Positions 17,443-25,201 of a stretch of 64,000 bases of DNA are shown in pieces. The number at the start of each line of letters is the position of its first letter. Positions within the stretch are counted from its first letter, which is position 1. Both the position numbers and the translations under genes were made by a program. The DNA is taken from positions 1 through 64,000 of the forward strand of contig JAISUS010000005.1 of assembly GCA_031271965.1 (NCBI GenBank). The letters run 5' to 3'. The notes under the pieces were generated by a model. That model was given only the letters and a program-made list of their open reading frames with translations, did no database searches and was not told where the DNA came from. Source of the DNA: Prevotella sp. (lineage in GTDB: Bacteria > Bacteroidota > Bacteroidia > Bacteroidales > Dysgonomonadaceae).

Positions 17443-18060
17443 TTAGTGTCCGCCACAGCCGCAGCCTGAACCGCAACCACCAGCCATTTCTTTCTCGCCG
17501 CTACCACAACCGCAAGAATCTTCTTCGCTATCGCCACAACCGCAACCCGAACCACAGCCGCAACCACCTCCCTGAGGAGCAAATAATGCAGCTATTTCTT
17601 CCGGAGTAGATTCTCTTACAGCAAGCACTTTTCCTGAAAAGTTCAATGTTTCGCCAGCCAAAGGATGATTAAAGTCCATCTTGATAATATCTTCTTTAAC
17701 TTCTACTACCGAACCATTCAATCGGTTACCGTTAGTATCCATCATCGGCACAGTGTTTCCTTCAAAGATAACCTCTTCATTCAACACACCGTCTTGTTCG
17801 AATATATTGCGAGGAAGATCCACTATTGCATCATCATCGTATTCGCCATACGCTTCGTCCGGAGCCAGCACAAAGTCGAAAGTATCGCCTTCCGCCTTTC
17901 CGTCAAGGTTCTTTTCAAAGGCCTCAAGCATAGAGTTTGTTCCAAAGATGAATTCGAGTGGAGTTTCTTCTGTTGCTCTTTCCATTAGTTCACGCTCTTC
18001 ACCCTCGCCCACATTCAAGTCGTAAGACAAAGAAACAAACTTATTTGTTGAAATTTTCAT
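17443..18060 (-). CDS. slyD: SlyD-like FKBP-type prolyl isomerase with Cys-rich tail
   Basis: A 205-residue cytoplasmic peptidyl-prolyl cis-trans isomerase and chaperone. The FKBP halves flank the insert-in-flap domain (about residues 74-128), and the signature FNHPLAGETLNF closes it. The C-terminal tail (from about residue 164) holds nine Cys and a final His in Gly-rich repeats (GCGCGSGCGCG, SCGCGSG, GGCGSGCGCGGH), a metal-binding tail as in nickel-handling SlyD. Here His is largely replaced by Cys. The start at 18060 (MKISTNKFVSL) is preferred over 18090. The gene lies downstream of patB on the same strand. Confidence 0.92.
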   Translation of the reverse strand: MKISTNKFVSLSYDLNVGEGEERELMERATEETPLEFIFGTNSMLEAFEKNLDGKAEGDTFDFVLAPDEAYGEYDDDAIVDLPRNIFEQDGVLNEEVIFEGNTVPMMDTNGNRLNGSVVEVKEDIIKMDFNHPLAGETLNFSGKVLAVRESTPEEIAALFAPQGGGCGCGSGCGCGDSEEDSCGCGSGEKEMAGGCGSGCGCGGH

Positions 18061-18156
18061 TTTAATATAGTTGTTTAGATTAATAACCAAGCTTTTTATA
18101 GCTTCTATTTATACTTTGAAGACAATAATCATGCCCAATTTGCTCTGTAAACAAAT

Positions 18157-19344
18157 TTAAGAACGAGTTTGTTTTGTTTCGATTGCTTTTTTAAGATTAT
18201 CCAACGCTTTTTCAATATTGGCTCGTGGAGTACCTACATTCATCCGCATATAGCCTGCACCGCCTGCACCGAACATAACACCATCGTTTAGTGCCAATTT
18301 GGCATCGTCCACAAATAATGAAACTAACTCTTTTTGAGGCAGTCCTAACTCCCGACAATCGAGCCAGACTAAAAATGAAGCTTCAGGAATCATCGCCTTT
18401 ATCTGAGGTATATTTGCTTTCAAATATTCATCGACAAAAGTAATATTATTCCAGATATAATTTTTTGCTTCCGACAGCCATTCTCCTCCACCCTCATAAG
18501 CAGCTTGTGCAGCCAGATAAGCAAAAATATGCCCTTCTTCAAGTTCGCTACTTTCCAGATATTTATTGAATTTATCTCTCAATTCTTTATTTGGAATAAT
18601 AGAATAGGAACTGACAATGCCGGCAATATTAAAAGTCTTACTCGGCGCCATAAACGTAATACTGTTTTGTGCTGCCTTTTCCGACACATTGGCAAATGGA
18701 ACATGCTTGTTAGGAGTAAATGCCAGATCGGAATGTATTTCGTCAGATATTACCAGAATATTATTGTCATAACATATTTCGGCTATATCGATTAACTCTT
18801 GTTTTGTCCAAACTCTACCGCCCGGATTATGAGGATTACATAGAATCAACAATTTACAGTCCCGGTCTATAATTTTCTTCAATCCGGCCAAATCCATTTT
18901 GTACTGTCCGGCTTCCAATATAAGTTGGTTATCAACTATCGGCCTGTGATGCAGAGTTGGAATAATACGGAAAGGATGATAAACAGGAGGTTGGATAATC
19001 ACTTTGTCCTCTTTTGTTGTAAAACAATCAATAACAAAAGCGATACCTTTCACAATACCGGGTATAAATGTCAGCCACTCCTGCTCTATTTTCCAGTTAT
19101 GCCGGCTGCCAACCCAGTTGATAATAGAATCATAATAAGATTGTGACGGGCATGTATAGCCAAAGATACCATGCTTAGCCCTTTCAATTATAGCTTCGGA
19201 AACTGCCGGAGGAGACAAAAAGTCCATATCCGCAACCCAAAGCGGAATTAAATCAGCACTTCCATATCTAGAGAGTAAAGCGTCGGTTTTCAGAGCATTA
19301 GTTCCCTCGCGATCTATTATTTTATCAAAATTATATTTAGACAT
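18157..19344 (-). CDS. patB: PatB/MalY family PLP-dependent C-S lyase
   Basis: A 395-residue fold-type I PLP enzyme, cystathionine beta-lyase like. Signatures are VADMDF near the N-terminus, Asn170 in CNPHNPGGRVW, Asp201 in SDEIHSDL and the PLP lysine Lys236 in APSKTFNIAG. MalY/PatB enzymes cleave cystathionine or cysteine to pyruvate, ammonia and a thiol, and can feed methionine synthesis; the in vivo substrate is not clear from sequence. It is cytoplasmic and divergent from glmS. A near-consensus -7 (TACCTTTA on the minus strand, 19376 to 19369) lies 25 bases upstream. Confidence 0.92.
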   Translation of the reverse strand: MSKYNFDKIIDREGTNALKTDALLSRYGSADLIPLWVADMDFLSPPAVSEAIIERAKHGIFGYTCPSQSYYDSIINWVGSRHNWKIEQEWLTFIPGIVKGIAFVIDCFTTKEDKVIIQPPVYHPFRIIPTLHHRPIVDNQLILEAGQYKMDLAGLKKIIDRDCKLLILCNPHNPGGRVWTKQELIDIAEICYDNNILVISDEIHSDLAFTPNKHVPFANVSEKAAQNSITFMAPSKTFNIAGIVSSYSIIPNKELRDKFNKYLESSELEEGHIFAYLAAQAAYEGGGEWLSEAKNYIWNNITFVDEYLKANIPQIKAMIPEASFLVWLDCRELGLPQKELVSLFVDDAKLALNDGVMFGAGGAGYMRMNVGTPRANIEKALDNLKKAIETKQTRS

Positions 19345-19525
19345 AAAAACTTTTTTTATTATCGATCGTAAAGGTACACAAATAATCTGCTCGAAGATTC
19401 TATTTTTTCATATTATAAAGTAAACAAAAACCGACACCAAACTTACACAAAGACACATTTTATTCACACACATCATCATAAATCACAGATTAGCCAAACT
19501 TTATTCCTATATGAAACTTTTTATT

Positions 19526-19533
19526 TACTTTTA
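19526..19533 (+). promoter_or_regulatory. Probable -7 box of glmS
   Basis: TACTTTTA fits TAnnTTTG except for the last base, 18 bases before the ATG, which implies a very short leader. No glmS ribozyme could fit in it. Confidence 0.45.
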
Positions 19534-19551
19534 CCATCAAAAAGAAATATC

Positions 19552-21396
19552 ATGTGTGGAATAGTAGGTTATATAGGTTTCAGGGAAGCATACCCCATTT
19601 TAATAAAAGGACTTCACAGACTAGAATACAGAGGATACGACAGCGCAGGAGTAGCTATCATAAACAAAGAAAATAAATTATCGGTATATAAAGCTAAGGG
19701 ACGAGTTCAGGATCTTGAAGACTACGCTCGTGACAAAGATATTGAAGGCACCATAGGTATCGCTCATACCCGCTGGGCTACACATGGCGAACCAAGTAAT
19801 ATTAACGCCCATCCTCATTACTCGCAAACCGAATCATTAGCACTGATACATAATGGAATTATCGAGAATTATACCGTACTGAAGGCCCAGTTAAGTAACG
19901 AAGGCTATACCTTTCAGAGCAGTACAGACACCGAAGTATTGGTACAACTGATTGAGTACATCAAGCAACTGCACAAATGCGATTTGTTTACAGCCGTACA
20001 AATAGCTTTAAATCAAGTTGTAGGCGCATATGCTATAGCTGTTATTGAAAAAGGAAATCCAAACCAGATAATCGCTGCCCGCAAAAGTAGCCCGCTTGTA
20101 GTTGGCGTAGGAGAAGGAGAATTCTTCTTAGGCTCCGATGCTTCACCCATTATTGAATACACTAATAAAGTAATATATCTGGATGACGAGGAAATCGCTG
20201 TGATAAAACGCGAAGAGGAACCTAAGATCGTTACCATTTCGAATATAGAGAAAACACACGAAATAAAAGAGCTTGAGATGAATCTCAGTCAGCTGGAAAG
20301 AGGAGGATACCCTCATTTCATGTTGAAGGAAATATTCGAGCAACCAGACACTTTGGAAAGTTGCATGAGCGGACGTATTAATATTGAGGGTACAAACGTT
20401 GTTCTATCCGGAATAATTGACCATAAAGAAAAATTCATCAATGCGCGCAGAATTATCATTATAGCCTGCGGGACTTCCTGGCATGCAGGACTGATTGGAG
20501 AGTACCTGTTCGAAGAGTTTTGCCGTATCCCCGTAGAAGTTGAATATGCATCGGAATTCAGATACCGGAGTCCGGTTATTTATCCTGACGATGTTATCGT
20601 CGCCATCTCTCAATCCGGAGAAACAGCCGACTCTCTCGCGGCTATTGATTTGGCACGTAAAGCAGGGGCCTTCGTTTATGGTGTATGCAATGTAGTAGGA
20701 TCTTCAATTCCAAGAAATACAGATTCGGGCTCTTATACGCATTGCGGACATGAAATCGGAGTAGCTTCAACCAAAGCTTTCACAGCACAAACAACTGTCC
20801 TTACTATGATGGCATTGACCATCGGGAAGGAAAAAGGTACAATAGAAGAAAGCCGTTACTTAGAGATTATAAAGGAATTACAAAGAATACCGGAGAAAAT
20901 AGAGAGAGCTTTATCGTTGAATGATAAAATAAAAGAATTATCACTGATATTCACTTACGCTCAGAACTTTATCTATTTGGGACGTGGATATAATTACCCT
21001 ATAGCTCTTGAAGGAGCTCTTAAACTGAAAGAAATATCCTACATTCATGCAGAAGGCTACCCGGCGGCTGAAATGAAGCACGGGCCGATAGCCCTCATAG
21101 ATAATGAGATGCCAGTAGTAACAATAGCAACAAACAGCGCCATATACGAAAAAGTCGTTAGCAACATACAGGAGATCAAAGCAAGAAAAGGCCGTGTAAT
21201 AGCTATTATAAATGAAGGAGACGAAACAATGAAAGCATTGGCTGACCATTATATTGAAATTCCCCTTACAATGGAATGCCTCGATCCGCTTCTGACTGTT
21301 ATACCGATGCAACTGCTTGCATACCATATAGCTGTAAACAAAAACCGTGATGTAGATATGCCCCGAAATCTTGCAAAATCTGTAACGGTCGAGTAA
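19552..21396 (+). CDS. glmS: Glutamine-fructose-6-phosphate aminotransferase
   Basis: This 614-residue enzyme makes glucosamine-6-phosphate from fructose-6-phosphate and glutamine, the first step toward UDP-GlcNAc for peptidoglycan and LPS. Cys2 (MCGIVGY) is the N-terminal nucleophile of the class II amidotransferase domain (2-220). Two SIS domains follow (about 285-425 and 455-600) with GCGTSWHAG, ISQSGETADS and AEMKHGPIAL. The C-terminus NLAKSVTVE is the canonical tail closing the active site. The length is normal and the protein cytoplasmic. It is monocistronic, with a short leader and a perfect terminator palindrome after it. Confidence 0.97.
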   Translation: MCGIVGYIGFREAYPILIKGLHRLEYRGYDSAGVAIINKENKLSVYKAKGRVQDLEDYARDKDIEGTIGIAHTRWATHGEPSNINAHPHYSQTESLALIHNGIIENYTVLKAQLSNEGYTFQSSTDTEVLVQLIEYIKQLHKCDLFTAVQIALNQVVGAYAIAVIEKGNPNQIIAARKSSPLVVGVGEGEFFLGSDASPIIEYTNKVIYLDDEEIAVIKREEEPKIVTISNIEKTHEIKELEMNLSQLERGGYPHFMLKEIFEQPDTLESCMSGRINIEGTNVVLSGIIDHKEKFINARRIIIIACGTSWHAGLIGEYLFEEFCRIPVEVEYASEFRYRSPVIYPDDVIVAISQSGETADSLAAIDLARKAGAFVYGVCNVVGSSIPRNTDSGSYTHCGHEIGVASTKAFTAQTTVLTMMALTIGKEKGTIEESRYLEIIKELQRIPEKIERALSLNDKIKELSLIFTYAQNFIYLGRGYNYPIALEGALKLKEISYIHAEGYPAAEMKHGPIALIDNEMPVVTIATNSAIYEKVVSNIQEIKARKGRVIAIINEGDETMKALADHYIEIPLTMECLDPLLTVIPMQLLAYHIAVNKNRDVDMPRNLAKSVTVE

Positions 21397-21420
21397 TAAA
21401 AGATATCCGGTCAATATAGA

Positions 21421-21448
21421 AAAAGGGGATGAATATTCATCCCCTTTT
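21421..21448. terminator. Terminator after glmS
   Basis: A perfect 28-base palindrome with aaaaggggatgaat as the left half and the T-rich half trailing. It lies 25 bases after the glmS stop. Confidence 0.85.
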
Positions 21449-21656
21449 CTTGCAAATGTTGAGTCTATTGACGTAAAAAGCCCGCAAATTCACTTCGCAG
21501 ACTTTCCAACCTTAACACAAACTTTACAAAACTACACAATAATAGAGTTAAATTAAAAACCTAGTCAGGTTTAAATTTAATCTTAAATATACTCCTCATA
21601 TATTTACACCACAAAGGTAGTGGATACAAGAATAATTAAAATTACATAAAACAACC

Positions 21657-22547
21657 CTATTTTACAGAATTCGTGCCCTTTTTAGGCTTAATATTTCGCA
21701 ATGATTTGTTTTGGCGGATTTTGCCCGGAGTAGCGCCAAAATTGGCTTTACAAAAGTCGTTGAAGTGAGATGGTGATGAGAATCCATGATCATCACTAAT
21801 TTCTTTAAATGATTTTTGAGTACTGTTTATTTCGTGGAAAATAGATTTTAAGCGTTCTTCTTTCATCCAATGGTACGCAGAAACACCGAATACCCTCTTA
21901 AAACGTTTCTGGAAACCGGATAGGCTATAATGCAATGCTTCAGCCAATTCTTGCACCGTTTTAAACTTATAATGATTTTTCAGAACCTGATCCGAAAACG
22001 AAATATTCCGGCTTAATAACAAATAAAAGAACCTTAAAAGTTCTTCTTTTGTGTAATAGGCCCTCAAAATATAAAAGAGTTCTTTTACTTTTAAATCTAA
22101 ATAAAAGATACATTTCAAGCCATCGCCTACACATTCACTCATAAAAGATATAAAAGAACTTAACCTTTCTTTTATATCTAAATAGTATAATTCGGGAATA
22201 AAACTATCATCTTTTTCATTCAAAAGCATATCAAGAGAGTAGCAATCGCAAAGTTGTCTGGATTCCAATAACCGCACAACGATGAGGCTAGAATCTTCCA
22301 GTGCACGACTCAACAGATGACTACCGGCAGGAAGTACCATCATTTGCCCATGCGAAATCGTTCTGTCAAGATATTCTCCAAAAGAGAAGCACAGACTACC
22401 CTCAAGGATAAATATGATAAGATTATCTTCAGAAAACACTTTCCAAGACTGATCTTTACTGAGTTTCAATTTGTCAAAAACAGGTCTGTTCCCTTTTTCG
22501 TAATTGAAACAGGATAAATGTTCATGAGGATATAAAAGTTCTACCAT
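21657..22547 (-). CDS. AraC family transcriptional regulator
   Basis: A 296-residue DNA-binding protein. The N-terminal 1-150 is a cupin-like sensing part (FILEGSLCFSFGEY, MMVLPAGSHLL). The C-terminal double helix-turn-helix (about 190-285) has LAEALHYSLSGFQKRFKRVFG and the second AraC helix motif ISDDHGFSSPSHFNDFCKANFGATPGKIR. No signal peptide is present. It is divergent from the secreted Hint-like gene (22725), which makes that gene a candidate target, but this is inference. The ligand is unknown. Confidence 0.88.
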   Translation of the reverse strand: MVELLYPHEHLSCFNYEKGNRPVFDKLKLSKDQSWKVFSEDNLIIFILEGSLCFSFGEYLDRTISHGQMMVLPAGSHLLSRALEDSSLIVVRLLESRQLCDCYSLDMLLNEKDDSFIPELYYLDIKERLSSFISFMSECVGDGLKCIFYLDLKVKELFYILRAYYTKEELLRFFYLLLSRNISFSDQVLKNHYKFKTVQELAEALHYSLSGFQKRFKRVFGVSAYHWMKEERLKSIFHEINSTQKSFKEISDDHGFSSPSHFNDFCKANFGATPGKIRQNKSLRNIKPKKGTNSVK

Positions 22548-22663
22548 TGCGTTTTATCGTCAAGCTATTGCTTAGCTAAACAAGCACAAAATTATGAAAA
22601 ACATATGAAATATCCAATTCATACTTTCCGGTTTATTCGTGAATATATGATTTGTTTTTAAGT

Positions 22664-22697
22664 TTTGAATCCTATATCCAAAATATTTTTATCTTTG
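22664..22697 (+). promoter_or_regulatory. Promoter of the Hint-like gene
   Basis: TATCTTTG (22690-22697) is a full -7 match; TTTG at 22664-22667 lies 22 bases upstream, slightly long spacing. It lies downstream of an in-frame ATG at 22665 and so excludes that start. Confidence 0.65.
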
Positions 22698-22724
22698 CAT
22701 AAACTTTACACAAAAGCATTCATT

Positions 22725-23249
22725 ATGAAAACAAATGTTCTGTTACTTATCCTCTCTTGTTTTTTCGCCTTCAACCTTAGTATCAATGCACAAAGCAGAG
22801 TTGCCATTGGCTCGTGGGTTATTATGGGAGACGACACTAAAAAGAATGTGGATGACATTGTGGTAGGCGATGTTGTCCTATCATACGATTATACAAAAAA
22901 AGTATACGAAAAGAAAAAAGTAACATCCATCGATAAAGCCATGTACAGCCGTATGGTGCGATTGGTTCTCGAAAACAAACTACAAATATTGACATCTTCC
23001 GACCTTCCGTTTTGGGGTGAAAATGGATGGGTATCTACGAATCCCGAATTATCTACTGAAAGCCATCTTTCTAAAGACGTAAAAGAAATCAAAACAGGAA
23101 ATTATTTGTATTATTATGATATACTAAGCACTTCTTCCGATCGAATTGCTTTTGTAGAAGGCATAATGGAGCCAATAATGGCTTATGCAATACAAATTGA
23201 GGGAGGGGGAGCCATTATAGCAAACAGCTTCATCATAGGAACAAACTGA
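22725..23249 (+). CDS. Secreted protein with degenerate Hint (intein-like) domain
   Basis: A 174-residue exported protein (signal peptide to about residue 23, NLSINAQ). The mature part follows the layout of Hint domains: a block A-like start (29-53) GSWVIMGDD...DIVVGDVVLSYD, a block B-like ILTSSDLPFW (88-97), and an ending IEGGGAIIANSFIIGTN like the terminal GG..I.AN.F block. The catalytic Cys normally before the first block is absent, and the block B His (usual L-T-x-D-H-P) is replaced by Leu94. Autoprocessing is therefore unlikely. The assignment rests on pattern only. It has its own promoter and diverges from the AraC regulator. Confidence 0.65.
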   Translation: MKTNVLLLILSCFFAFNLSINAQSRVAIGSWVIMGDDTKKNVDDIVVGDVVLSYDYTKKVYEKKKVTSIDKAMYSRMVRLVLENKLQILTSSDLPFWGENGWVSTNPELSTESHLSKDVKEIKTGNYLYYYDILSTSSDRIAFVEGIMEPIMAYAIQIEGGGAIIANSFIIGTN

Positions 23250-23463
23250 TTTATTTAACCCAAGGTTCAAAAACAGATAATTCATAAAATATATAGGAGA
23301 CGTTATCATCACATTCACAATAGTTGATGAATAAACGCCTTTCTATTTTTTATGTATGCTATAATATAAAACAAAAAATATATTAAATTTGAATATCAGA
23401 AATTAAACCATTCATTATATACTTTGTTCTAATAATAAAATTCACCAAGCAAAAAGGAACAGA

Positions 23464-24153
23464 ATGAAAAAGCTTATACTAACCATATTCTCTATTATAC
23501 TCATCTTCACAGCTTGTGGAGCATTACAATTAGCTGATGTAGCAAGATTGTCGCCGGGTATGACACAAGTTGAAGTGGATCGCATACTGGGTAAGCCCGT
23601 ACGAATACTATCATCATCATACGCTGAGGATGGGGAGATAAATGTGTTCGAATACATAACATATCGGAATGAGTCTTATGCTGTAGAATTTTTTAATGGA
23701 AGGCTTAATAGATATGACTTCATGTATGAAAATGTACCCTCAAACATAATAGAGCCGAACCCTACCCCTGTATATCCGGTACATCCTGTTCGTCCGATAC
23801 CTCCGGCAAAGCCACAGCCACCAGTCAGACCGCAGCCGGAAAAACCGACAACTCCTGTTAAGCCTCAACCGGAGAGACCACAGCCGGGAAGGCCAACAAC
23901 TCCAACTGTAAGACCGGAACCGACACGCCCTACAGAAACGAACAAGCCTGGTACAACTACGACCGGTAGACCGGCTACACGTCCGACAGAGACCAGCAGA
24001 CCGAGTTCTAATAGCAAGCCTGAAACGTCCAAACCTGCCACACGCCCTTCGGGCACAACTACAGGCAGGCCGGCTACGAAAACAACGACTACAGAAACGT
24101 CAACGACAAAAACTAATCCGGAAGAAAAGAAGACCAACGAACCAAGCAAATAA
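23464..24153 (+). CDS. BamE/SmpA-like lipoprotein with Pro/Thr-rich tail
   Basis: A 229-residue lipoprotein: lipobox IFTAC with Cys18. Residues 24-88 resemble the small BamE/SmpA fold (ADVARLSPGMTQVEVDRILGKP then an EYITYRNESYAVEFFNGRL strand pair). From about residue 95 to the end the sequence is a low-complexity tail of Pro, Thr, Arg and Lys with repeats such as RPQPEKP and TTTGRPATRP. Such tails reach across the envelope or bind peptidoglycan; this is inference. Essential BamE proteins lack the tail, so it is probably not the Bam subunit itself. It is the only gene of its transcript. Confidence 0.75.
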   Translation: MKKLILTIFSIILIFTACGALQLADVARLSPGMTQVEVDRILGKPVRILSSSYAEDGEINVFEYITYRNESYAVEFFNGRLNRYDFMYENVPSNIIEPNPTPVYPVHPVRPIPPAKPQPPVRPQPEKPTTPVKPQPERPQPGRPTTPTVRPEPTRPTETNKPGTTTTGRPATRPTETSRPSSNSKPETSKPATRPSGTTTGRPATKTTTTETSTTKTNPEEKKTNEPSK

Positions 24154-24202
24154 TTATTGCTTGATAACAAAAGGAGCAAGTACCGTCTCCTTGCAGATTA
24201 TA

Positions 24203-24913
24203 TCAAAACAGTATGCTTTCTCCGGTCTGTTTCCAACAGACACACTTACAACCTTTCTCTAAAGCAATCCCGGCAAAAGCCCCGGCCTTATCATAGGCCT
24301 TATCGAAATGCATAGGTGCCAGAATATCCGTTTGTATAGCATCGACAAATTGCTTCGCACCTTTCATATAATCTTTACCCAAACGCGGATCTATCGGGAA
24401 CATAGCCAAATCGAGATGTTTTACATCTGCTACCAACAAGTCCAGTTCTTTTTGATAGAAATCTTCGGCCTCTTGTATTTCTTCTGCGGTAGATTCTTCG
24501 TTCCAATGCCAGTTATTTAAATCGCCTGCATGAAATATGATTTTGTCCTCAGCCTTTATGAGGAAGGATATACCCAGATCTGTAGATCCATAAGCTTGAA
24601 TAAACAAAGTCTCATCTCGGTAAAAACCGGATTTGTCCAGATAAATAGCATCTCTATCCTTAGCGTTTTCATTAGTAAGAATATCTCTAGAAAAAATGTA
24701 TATAATATCCGGGTGCTCCGTTTTCCAACTCAAGATTTCCTTGTTGAAATGGTCATGGTGCGAGTGAGTAGAAAGAACATATAACCGCCCCTTTTTCTTC
24801 AAGAGATTATTTCTCACCACTTTATTGTCCGAGTCTTTATAATAATCAATTATTATAGTGAAATCCTTCGCTTCTATAGCATAACCGCTATGATATATAT
24901 ATGTCAATTTCAT
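24203..24913 (-). CDS. UlaG-like MBL-fold metallo-hydrolase
   Basis: A 236-residue cytoplasmic metallo-beta-lactamase fold hydrolase. The zinc motif is STHSHHDHFNKE, with a later Asp in FHAGDLNNWHW and His in APMHFD. The short N-terminus directly on a beta-strand (MKLTYIYHSGYAIE) places it with the UlaG/small L-ascorbate-6-phosphate lactonase-like group, but the substrate is not evident. The start at 24913 is chosen over 24961, because the extra 16 residues are not family-like. It converges with the BamE-like lipoprotein gene across a short gap. Confidence 0.85.
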   Translation of the reverse strand: MKLTYIYHSGYAIEAKDFTIIIDYYKDSDNKVVRNNLLKKKGRLYVLSTHSHHDHFNKEILSWKTEHPDIIYIFSRDILTNENAKDRDAIYLDKSGFYRDETLFIQAYGSTDLGISFLIKAEDKIIFHAGDLNNWHWNEESTAEEIQEAEDFYQKELDLLVADVKHLDLAMFPIDPRLGKDYMKGAKQFVDAIQTDILAPMHFDKAYDKAGAFAGIALEKGCKCVCWKQTGESILF

Positions 24914-25170
24914 TGCCTTTATTATTTTAATATTCAAATATAGAGAATAAGTAAACGACAAAAAATATTGATAACACTATATAACACTTCTTTTGACCGG
25001 TATAAAAATGAATAAAGTGAAGTTTAGGTTTCTTCACTTTATTCGGCTAGTATAACAGTTGTTGTTGAGGGAGTATATTATTATGATGATTGATGCGAAC
25101 AAAAAGTTGCATGAAAAATATTTTTTTTTCAACAATTATATAATATGTATATAATATGCTTATTTTTAAT

Positions 25171-25178
25171 TACTTTTG
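25171..25178 (+). promoter_or_regulatory. -7 box of the dual phosphoesterase gene
   Basis: TACTTTTG fits TAnnTTTG exactly and lies between an in-frame ATG at 25145 and the ATG at 25202, so it selects the latter. Confidence 0.6.
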
Positions 25179-25201
25179 CAATATACATATATCTAAACCA
25201 C

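Noticed and set aside
19345-19551. glmS ribozyme upstream of glmS
   Set aside because: The candidate -7 box leaves an 18-base leader, and no ribozyme-like pairing was seen.
22665-22724. Upstream ATG extending the Hint-like protein by 20 residues
   Set aside because: The consensus -7 box lies downstream of it, and the ATG at 22725 opens directly on a signal peptide.
23865-24179. 104-residue minus-strand frame opposite the BamE-like lipoprotein tail
   Set aside because: Its Val/Gly low complexity is the antisense of the Pro/Thr-rich tail.
25145-25201. Upstream ATG extending the dual phosphoesterase by 19 residues
   Set aside because: A consensus -7 box lies within this stretch, and the ATG at 25202 begins the signal peptide.
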